A DNA stretch of 64,000 nt from Telopea speciosissima (taxonomy: Eukaryota; Streptophyta; Magnoliopsida; Proteales; Proteaceae), in assembly GCF_018873765.1 (NCBI RefSeq), contig NC_057924.1, positions 8,804,001-8,868,000 of the forward strand, given 5' to 3'. The first letter of the stretch is position 1; every line of letters begins with the position of its first letter. Below are positions 36,523 through 46,610 of the stretch, piece after piece. A model generated the notes under the pieces. It saw nothing but the letters and a program-made list of their open reading frames with translations. It did no database searches and was not told the DNA's origin. The position numbers were made by a program, and so were the translations under genes.

Positions 36523-36959
36523 TAGGGCTGTAAATGGATAACCGAAAATTCGAATTCGATCCGCATCCGTATCCGTTTAGGGGCATCCGTATTCGATTAG
36601 AGATATCCGGAAAAAAAAATCCGAATACTCTGATAAAAATCCAAATCCAAATACTTAATTATAAAAAATTAAGTAAATAACGATCTTGAGGGTTTTTGAA
36701 GATTCAATAGGTTCTATAATATGAGGAAAAGAGAATCATGATCTAAAACTACGGATTGAGAGTGAATTGTATCCATAAGGGGGAGGAAGGTTTGGGTTAC
36801 ACAAGATAGAGATGTAAACGGATGATCGATAATCCGAATTCAATCCGCATCCGAATCCATCCGAATCTTTTTATAGGTATCTGTATTCGATCAAGAAATA
36901 TCCAAATTCGATTACATCTGATCCGTATCTGAGCCAAATCCGATCTGTTTACGGGCCTA
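36523..36959. mobile_element. Non-autonomous hAT-like element
   Basis: The ends are tagggctgtaaatggat at 36523 and, reverse-complemented from 36959, taggcccgtaaacagat. The flanking 8-mers caaataag (36515-36522) and caaataat (36960-36967) match at 7 of 8, fitting an hAT target duplication. The interior repeats 'atccgaatccgtatccg'-like words near both ends. No transposase. Confidence 0.8.
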
Positions 36960-36967
36960 CAAATAAT

Positions 36968-37819
36968 GGGTACTATATCAATAATCTCTCTCTCTCTCCC
37001 GCTTTTCTTTTGTTCTTTCTGTTGTCCTTTGATGCAACTCTGCATTAGCCACCAACGTGGTCCTCACTCCTCACACCACTTTCATTTGAAGAAAAAAAAA
37101 AAAACCGTGTTTCTTCTGTTTCTACACAAAGAACAAATTAAAGGGGAACAATATCTGATCGAGCAATGTCCATCTTGTCTGCTCTTTAGTCGTGGAATTT
37201 TCTGCTTCATTTGCAGGTCTTGTCGGGTTATCGGTATTAATGGATCACTTCCCAGTTTCAGGCGAGTTTTTATTTTGTCCGGCAACTGCCGTAGCCTGGC
37301 TAACTGGCAAAGAATATGGTCAGTTGTACTGTAATAAGCTTTAGAAAAACTTTCTGGAAAGATTTTCCGCAGGAACTAGGAAAACCTTCACGAAGACATG
37401 TTCAAAATTTGACAATTCTTAGTTTGATTTGATGACTTATGATTCATTAGGGGTTGTTTTCTTCTGTTGGCTTAATAATTGTGAAAAAGTTCGTTTGCTT
37501 TTCCAGTGAAAAAAGAGAAAAAGGGTGTTGGCGTTTCCAAGGAAAAACGAACAGAAAAGAAAGAATCTGAAAAAGAGAAGGTTAACAGAACTCAGAAGGT
37601 AAAATTGATTTATATGAGAAAAATAAAAAATAAAAATATTAATATATATTTGCTTCAGGCAGGAATTGCTTTTGTACAGAAAGAAAGCAAAGGAGAAGAA
37701 AGGGAATTGATTGATCAAAAGGGGGAAATTCCTTGGTTCTAAGCCTACAAGATGATTACAGAGATTGCACCGTTTTTTCTTTGTTCAAATACCAATTCCC
37801 ATGGTGGAAATTAACAATT
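36968..37819. other. Spacer 3' of the GH3 gene
   Basis: No convincing gene. A Lys/Glu-rich open frame at 37506-37742 and another at 36966-37334 show no known motif and look like chance. The right end is presumably the GH3 3' untranslated region. Confidence 0.45.
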
Positions 37820-39858
37820 TCAGTTCTGCGTCGACCATTGCTTGTGGCCTGGAACCCATTTCGGGCATTTGGGACTGATGTAGGTGGAGAGAACTCTGGA
37901 GTTGAGGAGCTCGACGATGGGCGCAAATTTCACGCATCTAGGTGTTTTGTACTGGTTAATGGAAGCACCCATGCTAAGAGCATAGTCCATGAGTTTGTCG
38001 AAGGTCCCTGCTTCGACTATCTTTATCTCAAGGGGCCCAATCGACTTGTCTGAGACTCGGCCCTGGCGGTAGACACTGTTGAGCGACTCTTCCACCGTGA
38101 GGCAGCAATCCTCGAAGACAGAAGGCGGAACAGGGGTCGACCCACCAAGCCGAAGCTCCCAGTATAGAATGTAATGCCCTGGAATGGTGGATGTGTCGGC
38201 ATAACTTGAGTATTCGACCAGAGAGGCATCGAAGGGAACCAGATGGTTGATGGCATTCTTGATCGCGTTCTGCAACTCCACCTCGTCGGTCTTATCGGAA
38301 TCTATGCTCAGAACGACGTTCTTGCGGCACACGAAATTGAATTGGGGTGCCTTGTTCTTGAATCCCGCCACTCGAAGCACATCCCCAACTCTGTACCGGT
38401 ACAACCCTGGTTTTTAAAACCCAGAAATTAAATTAAGCACTGGATGATCACAAAATGGAAAAAGAAGAAAGGATTGTGGAACTAAAATGAAAATGATTCA
38501 TAATTTACCGGCGTAAGTGGTGACAATGAGCTCGTATTCTTGGCCAAGCTTGACGTCAACGAGATCCACCAACTCCTGCTGCTCCTTGTCGTTGAGGGAT
38601 GTGGGTAGGGAGATGGAATTGGGGACCCCATTGTTCTTGTGGACAGGGAGGAATTCGAAGTAGGCCATGGTGGGAAGGAGAGTGTATGAGACTTCGCTGG
38701 GTTTGCAGAGAGGCCTGAGATTGAGGCCGAAGTAACACTCGGAAGATGCATACATGGTACACACGAGAGGGAGATCGTTGCTGTAGTAATCGAGGGTGGG
38801 GATGTACTGAGACATGGTCCCAGTGACTATAACATCGATGTACTTGGTGTTGGGCCATAGCCTTGTGATGATCCCCTGCCATGTCTCCCTGCTGCATTCA
38901 GTCTCGATGAAATCGGCAAGCTTGGGGTCGGGTTTGAGAATCTTGGAGACGGCGTTTCTTACAGATGGGTCAGTAATTTGGGGATTCAAGGTCCCAATTC
39001 GGATATCGTTACAGAGAAGGGTCCAGTGCTTCTCTAAGAACCGGATGGCTCGAATGAAGCCCGAAGCGAAAACTGCTCCTACTCGAAGAACTTCCTTGTG
39101 TTGACAGAGGCCGCAGAGCAGCTGGGAGTACATGCTCTGGTAAGAATCAGGACAGAGGATTGTCTCATTGGGGCTGGTGTAGTTGATGTAAGGATCGTAG
39201 GGTCTCCTATCTTTGAAATGTGAGCTCTTGTAGTAACTGGTAAGTACGGGACGAGCGACGAGCCCACAGGGTGTCTTGGCCTCCGATTTGATGAACAAGA
39301 AGTACATTCCTTTGCCATGTTCCAAGCCAGGAACGAACTGGTCCATCACCGGCATCAGAAGGCTGTACAACAAGGATCTCCTCTCCAGCTCCTCTTCAAT
39401 TGTGGGCATCAGTTTCCTCTCCCCTCCTGATGTTCCAGAGCTACACACAAGAAAAAATCTGGGTCGATAAGACTCGCGAGAAAAAGACAAGAGAAAGGGA
39501 AAGCAAAGGACATAGTGAATTGACTCACTCACCTAGTCAAGAACTCAGAAACTGGTTTGACGCATAAAATCGGGGAAGAATCACCATTGGCGATGCGGTT
39601 GATGTCGGGCTGGAGATCCTCGTAAGTAACGACGGGCAAGAGCTTCTTGAAGCTCTCTGGGTCTGTGCGTCCATTAAGTCCGTGACGCTGTAAGTACTCG
39701 ACATGGGAGCTGCGAGAGAGGATTTCAGCGAGGACCCGGTGCTGAACTTGGTCAGCGTTAGTGGTGACATCTTCTATGAACTGAAGTGCTTTCTTGTTCT
39801 TTTCTGAAAGACTACCATCAATAACGACCGGGGATATGTTTTGGGGGGCTTCCGGCAT
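37820..39858 (-). CDS. GH3 indole-3-acetic acid-amido synthetase (GH3.5/GH3.6-like)
   Basis: Exons 39858-39533, 39440-38509 and 38406-37820 on the minus strand have GT-AG introns (92 and 102 bp) and give 614 aa, the usual size for group II GH3 enzymes. All three adenylate-forming signature motifs are present: '[10 protein letters not shown]' from residue 109, 'YASSE' near residue 340 and 'YRYRVGD' near residue 422. Other family landmarks are '[20 protein letters not shown]', '[20 protein letters not shown]', '[20 protein letters not shown]' and '[20 protein letters not shown]'. These cytosolic enzymes adenylate indole-3-acetic acid and join it to amino acids such as Asp, lowering free auxin. 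The start at 39858 ('MPEAPQ') matches the family start; an in-frame ATG at 39891 would add 11 residues. GH3 genes are typically auxin-induced, but I found no exact TGTCTC box in the first 800 bp upstream. The frame is clean, so this is likely a working gene. Confidence 0.97.
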
Positions 39859-40045
39859 GGTTCCAATGGTAGAGCAGAGACAGCTCCACAAGGGTAAACA
39901 GAAAAATTAATTTGTTAATGTGAAAGTAAGGAATAGCAGAAGAGATTGAAGAAGGAACAGAGCACTTGAGAGGAACAGCGCAGGGAAGAAGAAGGAAGGA
40001 ATGGTTGTGTTGTGTTGTGGGTTTGGGGAAGAAGGTGAGGGGGCA

Positions 40046-40053
40046 TATATATA
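40046..40053 (-). promoter_or_regulatory. Probable TATA box of the GH3 gene
   Basis: TATATATA within 'ctctatatatatgcccc' on the minus strand, 188-195 bp before the chosen ATG, is a normal distance if the 5' leader is about 150 bp. It is the only strong TATA motif close upstream. Confidence 0.6.
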
Positions 40054-40439
40054 GAGCAGGTAAAGAGACGAATGTAATGGTGTACTGTACGTCACAGTCT
40101 CTCATCTACTAAGCCTTCAGAAAAGCCTATAGGGCTATAGGGATGGAAACTTAAAAGTTCAAAAAAAATAGCAGTTAACGGGGAGGATATTATCGTAAAT
40201 TTACTATTATATTTTCTTTTTGTTTTTTTAAATAATATTATCTTACCTCGAATTTTTTTTAATTGTTGTTATTAAGAAATTCGATTGATTAAATTAGCTT
40301 AATCCAAAGTCGATTGTTGACTTACTTGGGGAAAGAGGAGTGGTTCTTCTGGTAGTTCGTCTCTCTACCCTACAAAAAGAGAGTGTTTGTGGGGATTTGC
40401 CGTACAAGGGTGACCCGAGAACCCGTTTGGAATAAAAAT

Positions 40440-40560
40440 CAGGCCATCTCTCTCAGAGAGAGAGAGAGAGAGGTGCAGGCGGAAACGGAAGGAAGGTGAT
40501 TGGAAGGGCAAGTAGCGGTAAAGGAGGAGGAGGAGGAGGAGGAGGAGGAGGGGGAGGGTA
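40440..40560. repeat. GA and GGA microsatellites upstream of GH3
   Basis: (AG)n at about 40454-40473 and (GGA)n at about 40523-40556 lie 600-700 bp upstream of the GH3 start. They are simple repeats in a probable promoter region. Confidence 0.85.
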
Positions 40561-41225
40561 CATGGGGTGCTTGTACTGCGGGTGTTCCTCAAAGAAGCGG
40601 CATTCATTTCCTTTACTTCTTTTATTAGGGGATATGCCTTAGGTTCTCAGCAAGACCCACCACACCAAGGTCCCTTCCTCTAATCTAATTTTAATTTACA
40701 TTAAACTAACTAATCCTATAACCACACTTATAATTAATAAGGAATATATATACAAAAAAAAACACTACTAACTTCGAAATTCTTCTTTTGTTTTTTTAAA
40801 GTCCTGATTAATAATATAAGTACACATGTAGTGTTTGTTAAAATAACCTTCCCTGGCCAGCTTCATGAGATTCAGCTTCAGCTTCCCTGCGTTAATTTTG
40901 CAGAAGACAACGTGCGTGCGGTGCGGGTGTGTGTGCGTCTGTGTGATTTTATATGACAGGAAGGTGCATCTGCATGCCATGGTAGCCGGTTGGGGGAGGC
41001 CAGGGGTGGGGTTTCTTGTGGGTGTAAGCATTCAATTTCTATTTCCTAGCCGGCCGGAACTGCCTAACTTTGGGTTGGGGGACGCGTGTACTAATGGGAA
41101 GTCTACGATGTCACCACCGACTTTTTCTTGTTAATTACTTTTACTATTTCTCTGAGGAGGAAGAGAGTTTTAAGTCGTTCAGGGGATGGAGAGAGAAAAC
41201 TCAAAAAAAAAAAAAAAAAAAAAGG
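40561..41225. other. Upstream region of GH3, no gene recognised
   Basis: A 'gtgcgtgcggtgcgggtgtg' GT-rich patch lies at 40909-40930 and an A run at 41202-41223. Open frames here lack any known motif. Confidence 0.45.
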
Positions 41226-42516
41226 ATATTTTCTTTCGCCCAGCTTTCCTTTTTTCTTGGCATCTCTTTTTTTCCTTCGATGAAGAAGGGAGAATCTGTT
41301 CACCACGGTGATTTGACTAAATAGTGTCAAACAGGAAGATTCTCTATAATGGGATTCTAGAACTGTCTCCTATATTAGATTAGGGTACGCCTTCCTTGTC
41401 CGGGAATGTACTGGCACGGGGCCTACCAGAATGCAAACAAAAGCATCAATAGGGTGGAGATTTTCGAATTTTATGGGGGTGAAACTGTCACAATGTACTA
41501 TATTGTGTCTTCTAATAGAGGCCTATTTGAAAGTTTTCCTACATACAGCCCTAGGGTAATTGAACATTTCTTAATAGAAAAAGTTGATAATACCCCCAGA
41601 TCGTACATCCAAAGGTCATAGACTCATAGTTATCCCTTGACCGTGGATATTTTCTTTCGTCCCGCTTTCTTTTTCTTGGCATCTCTTTTACTTTGATGAA
41701 GAAGGGAGAATCTCTTCACCACGGTGATTTGACTAAGTAGTGTCAAACTGGAAGATGAATAATAATGGGATTCTAGAACTGTCTTCTATATTAGATTAGG
41801 GTACGCCTTCCTTGTCCGGGAGTGTATTGGCACGGGGCCTACCAGAATGCAAATAAAAGCATCAATAGGGTGGAGATTTTCGAATTTCATGGGGGTGAAA
41901 CTGTCACACTGTATTATATTGTGTCCTCTAATAGAGGCCTATTTGAAAGTTTTCCTACATACAGCCCTAGGATAATTAAACATCCCTAGGGTAATTAAAC
42001 ATTTCTTAATAGAAAAAGTTGATAATACCCCCATATCGTACATCCAAAGGTCACAGGCTCATAGTTATCCCTTGACCATGGATATTTTCTTTCGCCTCGC
42101 TTTCCTTTTCTTGGCATCTCTTTCCCTTTGATGAAGAAGGGAGAATCTCTTCACCACGGTGATTTGACTAAATAGTGTCAAACAGGAAGATTCACTATAA
42201 TGGGATTCTAGAACTGTCTCCTATATTAGATTAGGGTACGCCTTCCTTGTCTGAGAGTGTACTGGCACGGGGCCTACCAGAATGCAAATAAAAGCATCAA
42301 TAGTTTGGAGATTTTCGAATTTCATGTGAGTGAAACTGTCACAATGTACTATATTGTGTCCTCTAATAGAGGCCTATTTGAAAGTTTTCCTACATACAGC
42401 CCTAGGGTAATTAAACATCCCTAGGGTAATTAAACATTTCTTAATAGAAAAAGTTGATAATACCCCCAGATCGTACATCCAAAGGTCATAGACTCATAGT
42501 TATCCCTTGACCGTGG
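41226..42516. repeat. Triplicated 422-435 bp unit in tandem
   Basis: Copies lie at 41226-41647, 41648-42081 and 42082-42516, each from 'atattttctttcg' to 'atcccttgaccgtgg' or a close variant. Shared landmarks are 'gaagaagggagaatct', 'attagggtacgccttccttg', 'ggcacggggcctaccagaat' and 'gcctatttgaaagttttcct'. Copies 2 and 3 also share a 19-bp internal duplication, with 'aattaaacatccctaggg' repeated, that copy 1 lacks. No unit contains a plausible gene. The unit's ends, 'ccacggtg' and 'gaccgtgg', form a short inverted pair, which hints at a transposon origin. Confidence 0.92.
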
Positions 42517-44039
42517 TTGAAGGAAAACTCAATTTCATAACCATTGGTTTTTCTTTATAATCGTGACATAATCTTCATATAATTTATAACTATTAAGTAT
42601 TAAATAATCTAAATATATATATATATATATTACTCAACAAGAAGTTTTTAGTAAAAGTAGATTGCAGTGCAGCAAAACAAGTTTTGAAAAATGATGTTCA
42701 AAATATTGCATCAAAACAAATTTTTGCAAGATGATAAGCTTTACTATCAAGTTTTGATTTTGACATTGAATATATAAAAGGAGAGCTGAACTCTATCCCT
42801 AACTTTCTCACCCGGGACTTCCTACAGGGACCAAAGGCCATAAACTCCATTCAAGCCATGCCTCCTAAATAAGACAACCCCCTCTCTAGGGTCAAATCAA
42901 AAGCTACCTATGCCAAGGCTCCTCTGCCAAAATAAATAGCAAGCTCCTCTCAAGATACTTCACTCGTCCATTTTTCCCATGTGGTCGTAGGGACATCCCA
43001 AACAATTTCAAAACCAAATTCCTCCAAATCAGTGACCAACATCCCCACTCAAAGATCAGTCCACCAAGCACCAAAACCTATTAAAAAAAGCTAGTACATT
43101 AACAAAGGAATCTTCCAAGACCTTAAATATATATATATATATATATATATATTTATTAAAGTGGTATTACAATTGAATCTTTATTGGTTGTTACTGAAAA
43201 AAAAGTTTTTTATTGGACTTTTAATTCTAGATCCATTGAGAAAACCCCACGCTAGAACCATCCCTTCCCATTTAATAATTGATCCCAAATAAGTTCTCAT
43301 AATTATCCCCTGTGGGGTCGTGCTTTTATAATTTGACCTTGTAATTGGATTCATGTGTTGTTGTAAACTCCACCCCCTATTGTACAAGATTGAAAGCACC
43401 CCTTCAATCCATTGACGGGACCAATAATAGTGATCAAGGGATTCCTCTTTCACCTGGGAAAACTCAATCCAAAAAAAATAATAATAAAAGAAAGAAAAGA
43501 TTCCATGATTCCATAGAGGAGATTCCTTTTCATTTCCTCTCACATAATGAGCTGTGGGACTACAATGACACATTCTCTTCTCATACAAAATATGGATCGC
43601 TACTAAATAACTCTCTCGCTCCTTCTCATACAATGATCCGTGAGACCCATACTGACACTCTCTTCTTAGATAAAATGTGAACTCTTATTAAACTAATCTC
43701 TCTTGCCCTAATGTACTGGCGTATGTGTGTTTTCTAGATATTAGTGATAATGTTTGTTTCTTAGTTTTTAGTTTCTATTTCAATTTCCTTTTTTGAAACC
43801 AATATATAAATACGGATAAACATCTACACGCCGCCCACATGTTTTTATATCTCCTATACTCTATTTTTTTGGGTAAGATTTTTATATCTCCTACACCAAG
43901 TCAGGTGAAAGGGAGGGAATGCCTCACAATTCGAATACAAGAAATCCACATGATTAAGAAAGAGATGAGTGGTGTGCAAAAGGACGTGTCCTATCGGCAC
44001 TGTATATATCTTTTTCTGTATAAAAATTAGTATCTTTTT
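42517..44039. other. Intergenic AT-rich DNA
   Basis: (TA)n tracts lie at 42614-42630 and 43127-43152. 43510-43690 ('ttcctctcacataatgag', 'gagacccatactgacactct') belongs to the dispersed repeat also seen near 3050 and 26170. No gene is recognised. Confidence 0.45.
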
Positions 44040-44042
44040 CCA

Positions 44043-44150
44043 TAAGGCTCTCACGGGGTTTGGATAGGATCAAATGTACGCAACCTTATCCCTAGTTTTT
44101 AGAGAGATTGTTTCTAGAACTTGAACTCGTGACCAAGCACCAAGCACGAC
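44043..44150 (-). mobile_element. Au-type SINE fragment
   Basis: 'aaatgtacgcaaccttatcc' and 'gagattgtttctagaacttg' then 'aactcgtgaccaagcacc' match the Au SINE layout of the copy at 8985-9147 on the same strand, with the tRNA-like head mostly lost or diverged. No clear target duplication was found. Confidence 0.7.
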
Positions 44151-45171
44151 CTTTAATTAGTAGGGAAAGATAGAGAGAGGATCATGAATTATTCATGATA
44201 TTCCATACAGACGATGAGTGGACAACCATCAGCTGTACTATGCTTTTTTTGTTCTGCGCTCTATAAATGGACAAAGGAATCGCAGCAACTGTATAAATGT
44301 AGTTCGTTCGTATGATCGCTTTCCCTTTTACGTGAATAGCTAATTGGACCGGTTCCTTGTTCTTTGGTAGTTTGATAGGACCCATAGGAGGAGTGGATTC
44401 CATGTGATTGACCTTGGAGAACTTTGGATGGTACCTGTACAAAGACATGACCGGTCTTGCTTGCTATTATTGGTTATTAACATTTGGTTAGACCAATCAA
44501 GAAATCATATGATCCCGGTTGGACCAACTGAAGGAGAGGATTTTTTTTTGAGTGGTGACAGATCATTATCCTGTCCGGTATAGTTGTTCGATTCCTCTCA
44601 TAGGAGGTCGAAAATGACGACCTAACCCCTTGTCCGAACATACTGCCTAAGTGAGGTTAAGTCATTATTTCTGCCTCCCTATACGAGGAACTGAACAATT
44701 ATACCAGACAGAGAACTGGACAGGATAAAAATTCGGCTGGTGATTGTGTAAGTCTGTAAGAGGGAATAAAGAAGGGACAGCCAAGTCACAAGATGATGCA
44801 ATATCCCATGTCAGCAAAGACCCTTCTCTTTTCCAAATCGTATCCCTTAATTTGGGGTGGGCTGTTGGGGTTTTGGGGGGTGTTGCCACGTGGTCCCAGT
44901 CCGCCACTGTCGCCGTTTGTCTTCCTTTCCTTGCTTTGCTATCTCCAATTCTCCATTTTGTTAAAAAGCCCGTACACATGTCGCCCATTCATTCGTCACA
45001 CCTGCCTCCCACCTCTTTCTCCAATTATATTTTTAAAGAGAAAAACGAGAGAAGGTGGGAGTTGACCAGAAGATTGGGCAGTGAGGACGACGAAACCCTA
45101 TGAAGAACGGATAGACAATGATGAAGAAACTGATATTAACATACTCACTGGCTCCCTGCGTAATACGTCAT

Positions 45172-45202
<31 letters not shown>

Positions 45203-46482
45203 GCGCGTATTAGAAAAGAGTGAATGAAAAACAGAGGAGACAAACGATGGATAAAATAAGGATTGAGGAGGAGACGGAGGCACCAAGGCTGCAGTGATTA
45301 ATTAAGGAGACCAAACCCCCCCCCCCCCCCTTGAGACTCCACCTCGAGTGGTGCTTTGGCGTTTGCTTAAGAAAGATGAAGGACCGTTTGTTTTGTTGCT
45401 TTTGCAGTCTTTGCATTGTGCTTGATGAAGCAACGCTGGCTGGGTAGCTAGCTAGGGAAATCAAATTTAGCTCATCTCCGGGGAGCTCAGCACTCCTAGG
45501 TTGCATCTAGTCGTTGGATTGTGTCGCATACATTCTTAAACGTACACTGAGATGTGTGCGATACAGTTCAATCACTGGATGCCCCCTGAATGCATCCTGG
45601 ATGTTGGATTCCCTGGAGACGATGCTGATCCTAGGAAAACCCCCTTTTATTTATTTTAAATTTAATATATGGAGGAAATTAATATTGAAGGGATGGGGAT
45701 ATTTATAAGTGGGAATGTTTAGGCTTACGCCAGAATGTGTGGTATATTAATTGTTGTTAGGGAGACAATTTGACTTTTCTCTCTCTCTCTCTCTCTCGTC
45801 AGTGGAGTGGAGTGGAGTGGAGTGGAGTGGAGAAGAGATTCATATCCATCATCTCATCCCTTCTCCCACAAACACCCACACGCACACACATAACTAAAAA
45901 TCTCTATGAAAATGAAATCTCTCTCTCTCAATCCCTTATCCCGCGCGTCCTCCGTGAGCGATCGCACCATCCATCATCTCTCTCTCTCTCTCTCTCTGTC
46001 GGAAGTGTGTTTATGTGATCGATGTAAGGAAACAAAGACGTACATTTCCGTTTACTTCCACTTTCCCTTTTGTCTCTTAATTCCCCCACCACTCCACATG
46101 GATTTCCCTCTCAGCAGATAATGCTTGTCTCTCACCGCTCGAGGCAATCTCCTTATTTCTTAACCTTCAATTCCCCCATACATTAAATTAAACTGGTTTC
46201 TCCTCTTCCACTTCTCTCCATCTTGTCTTTTTATAAAATCTCTCTTTGAAGTTCAAATCAATCTCTTAATCTCTCTCTCTCTCTCTCTCTTTGTGGGTTG
46301 TCTTTATCTGATACAAGGAAACTAAGACATTTCCCTTTTTTGGATTAACTTTCCCCTTAAGTTAATATTAATTCCATGCATGTGTCTTGGTTTTTGTTAT
46401 GTTTTGCATAAAGAAGGCCAGCCCCACCAATTAATTAATCCGGGTCAAATTACACATTACGCAAAACACGCCTTGGTGTGGT
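44151..46482. other. Intergenic DNA with simple repeats and a small fold-back
   Basis: No gene recognised. (GA)n lies at 45179-45202, a C run at 45317-45330 and CT runs at 45779-45797 and 45978-45997. (GGAGT)n at 45803-45831 reads 'ggagtggagtggagtgga'. A fold-back lies at about 45500-45600, with 'tcgttggattgtgtcgcata' facing 'gtgtgcgatacagttcaatc'. A G-box-like 'gccacgtgg' at 44885 has no gene beside it. Confidence 0.45.
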
Positions 46483-46610
46483 GGTAGCTGCCAGTGTAGT
46501 AGAGCGCTGGCCTAAGTCCAAGGAGAGATGGATTATTCGAATCTCCCCCTCATCTAGAGCGCTGGCCTAAGTCCAAGGAGAGATGGATTATTCGAATCTC
46601 CCCCTCATCT
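46472..46610 (+). repeat. tRNA-derived SINE-like sequence with an exact 55-bp tandem duplication
   Basis: 'ccttggtgtggtggtagctg' and 'gtagtagagcgctggcc' resemble a tRNA-like head with an A-box, and 'ggattattcgaatctcc' resembles a degenerate B-box. The 55-bp block 46501-46555 is repeated without any change at 46556-46610. There is no complete cloverleaf, so a functional tRNA is not supported. Confidence 0.7.

Noticed and set aside
37506..37742. Lys/Glu-rich frame next to the GH3 gene
   Set aside because: Low-complexity composition from A/G-rich DNA and no conserved motif.
44665..45103. Open frames of 107-119 codons on both strands
   Set aside because: No known motif, no splice context, unremarkable composition, and they shadow each other.
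45170..46130. Ser/Leu-rich frames
   Set aside because: Created by CT/GA simple repeats.
46472..46610. Possible tRNA gene
   Set aside because: A-box and B-box wording is degenerate, no full cloverleaf can be drawn, and a 55-bp duplication disrupts it; a SINE-like origin fits better.
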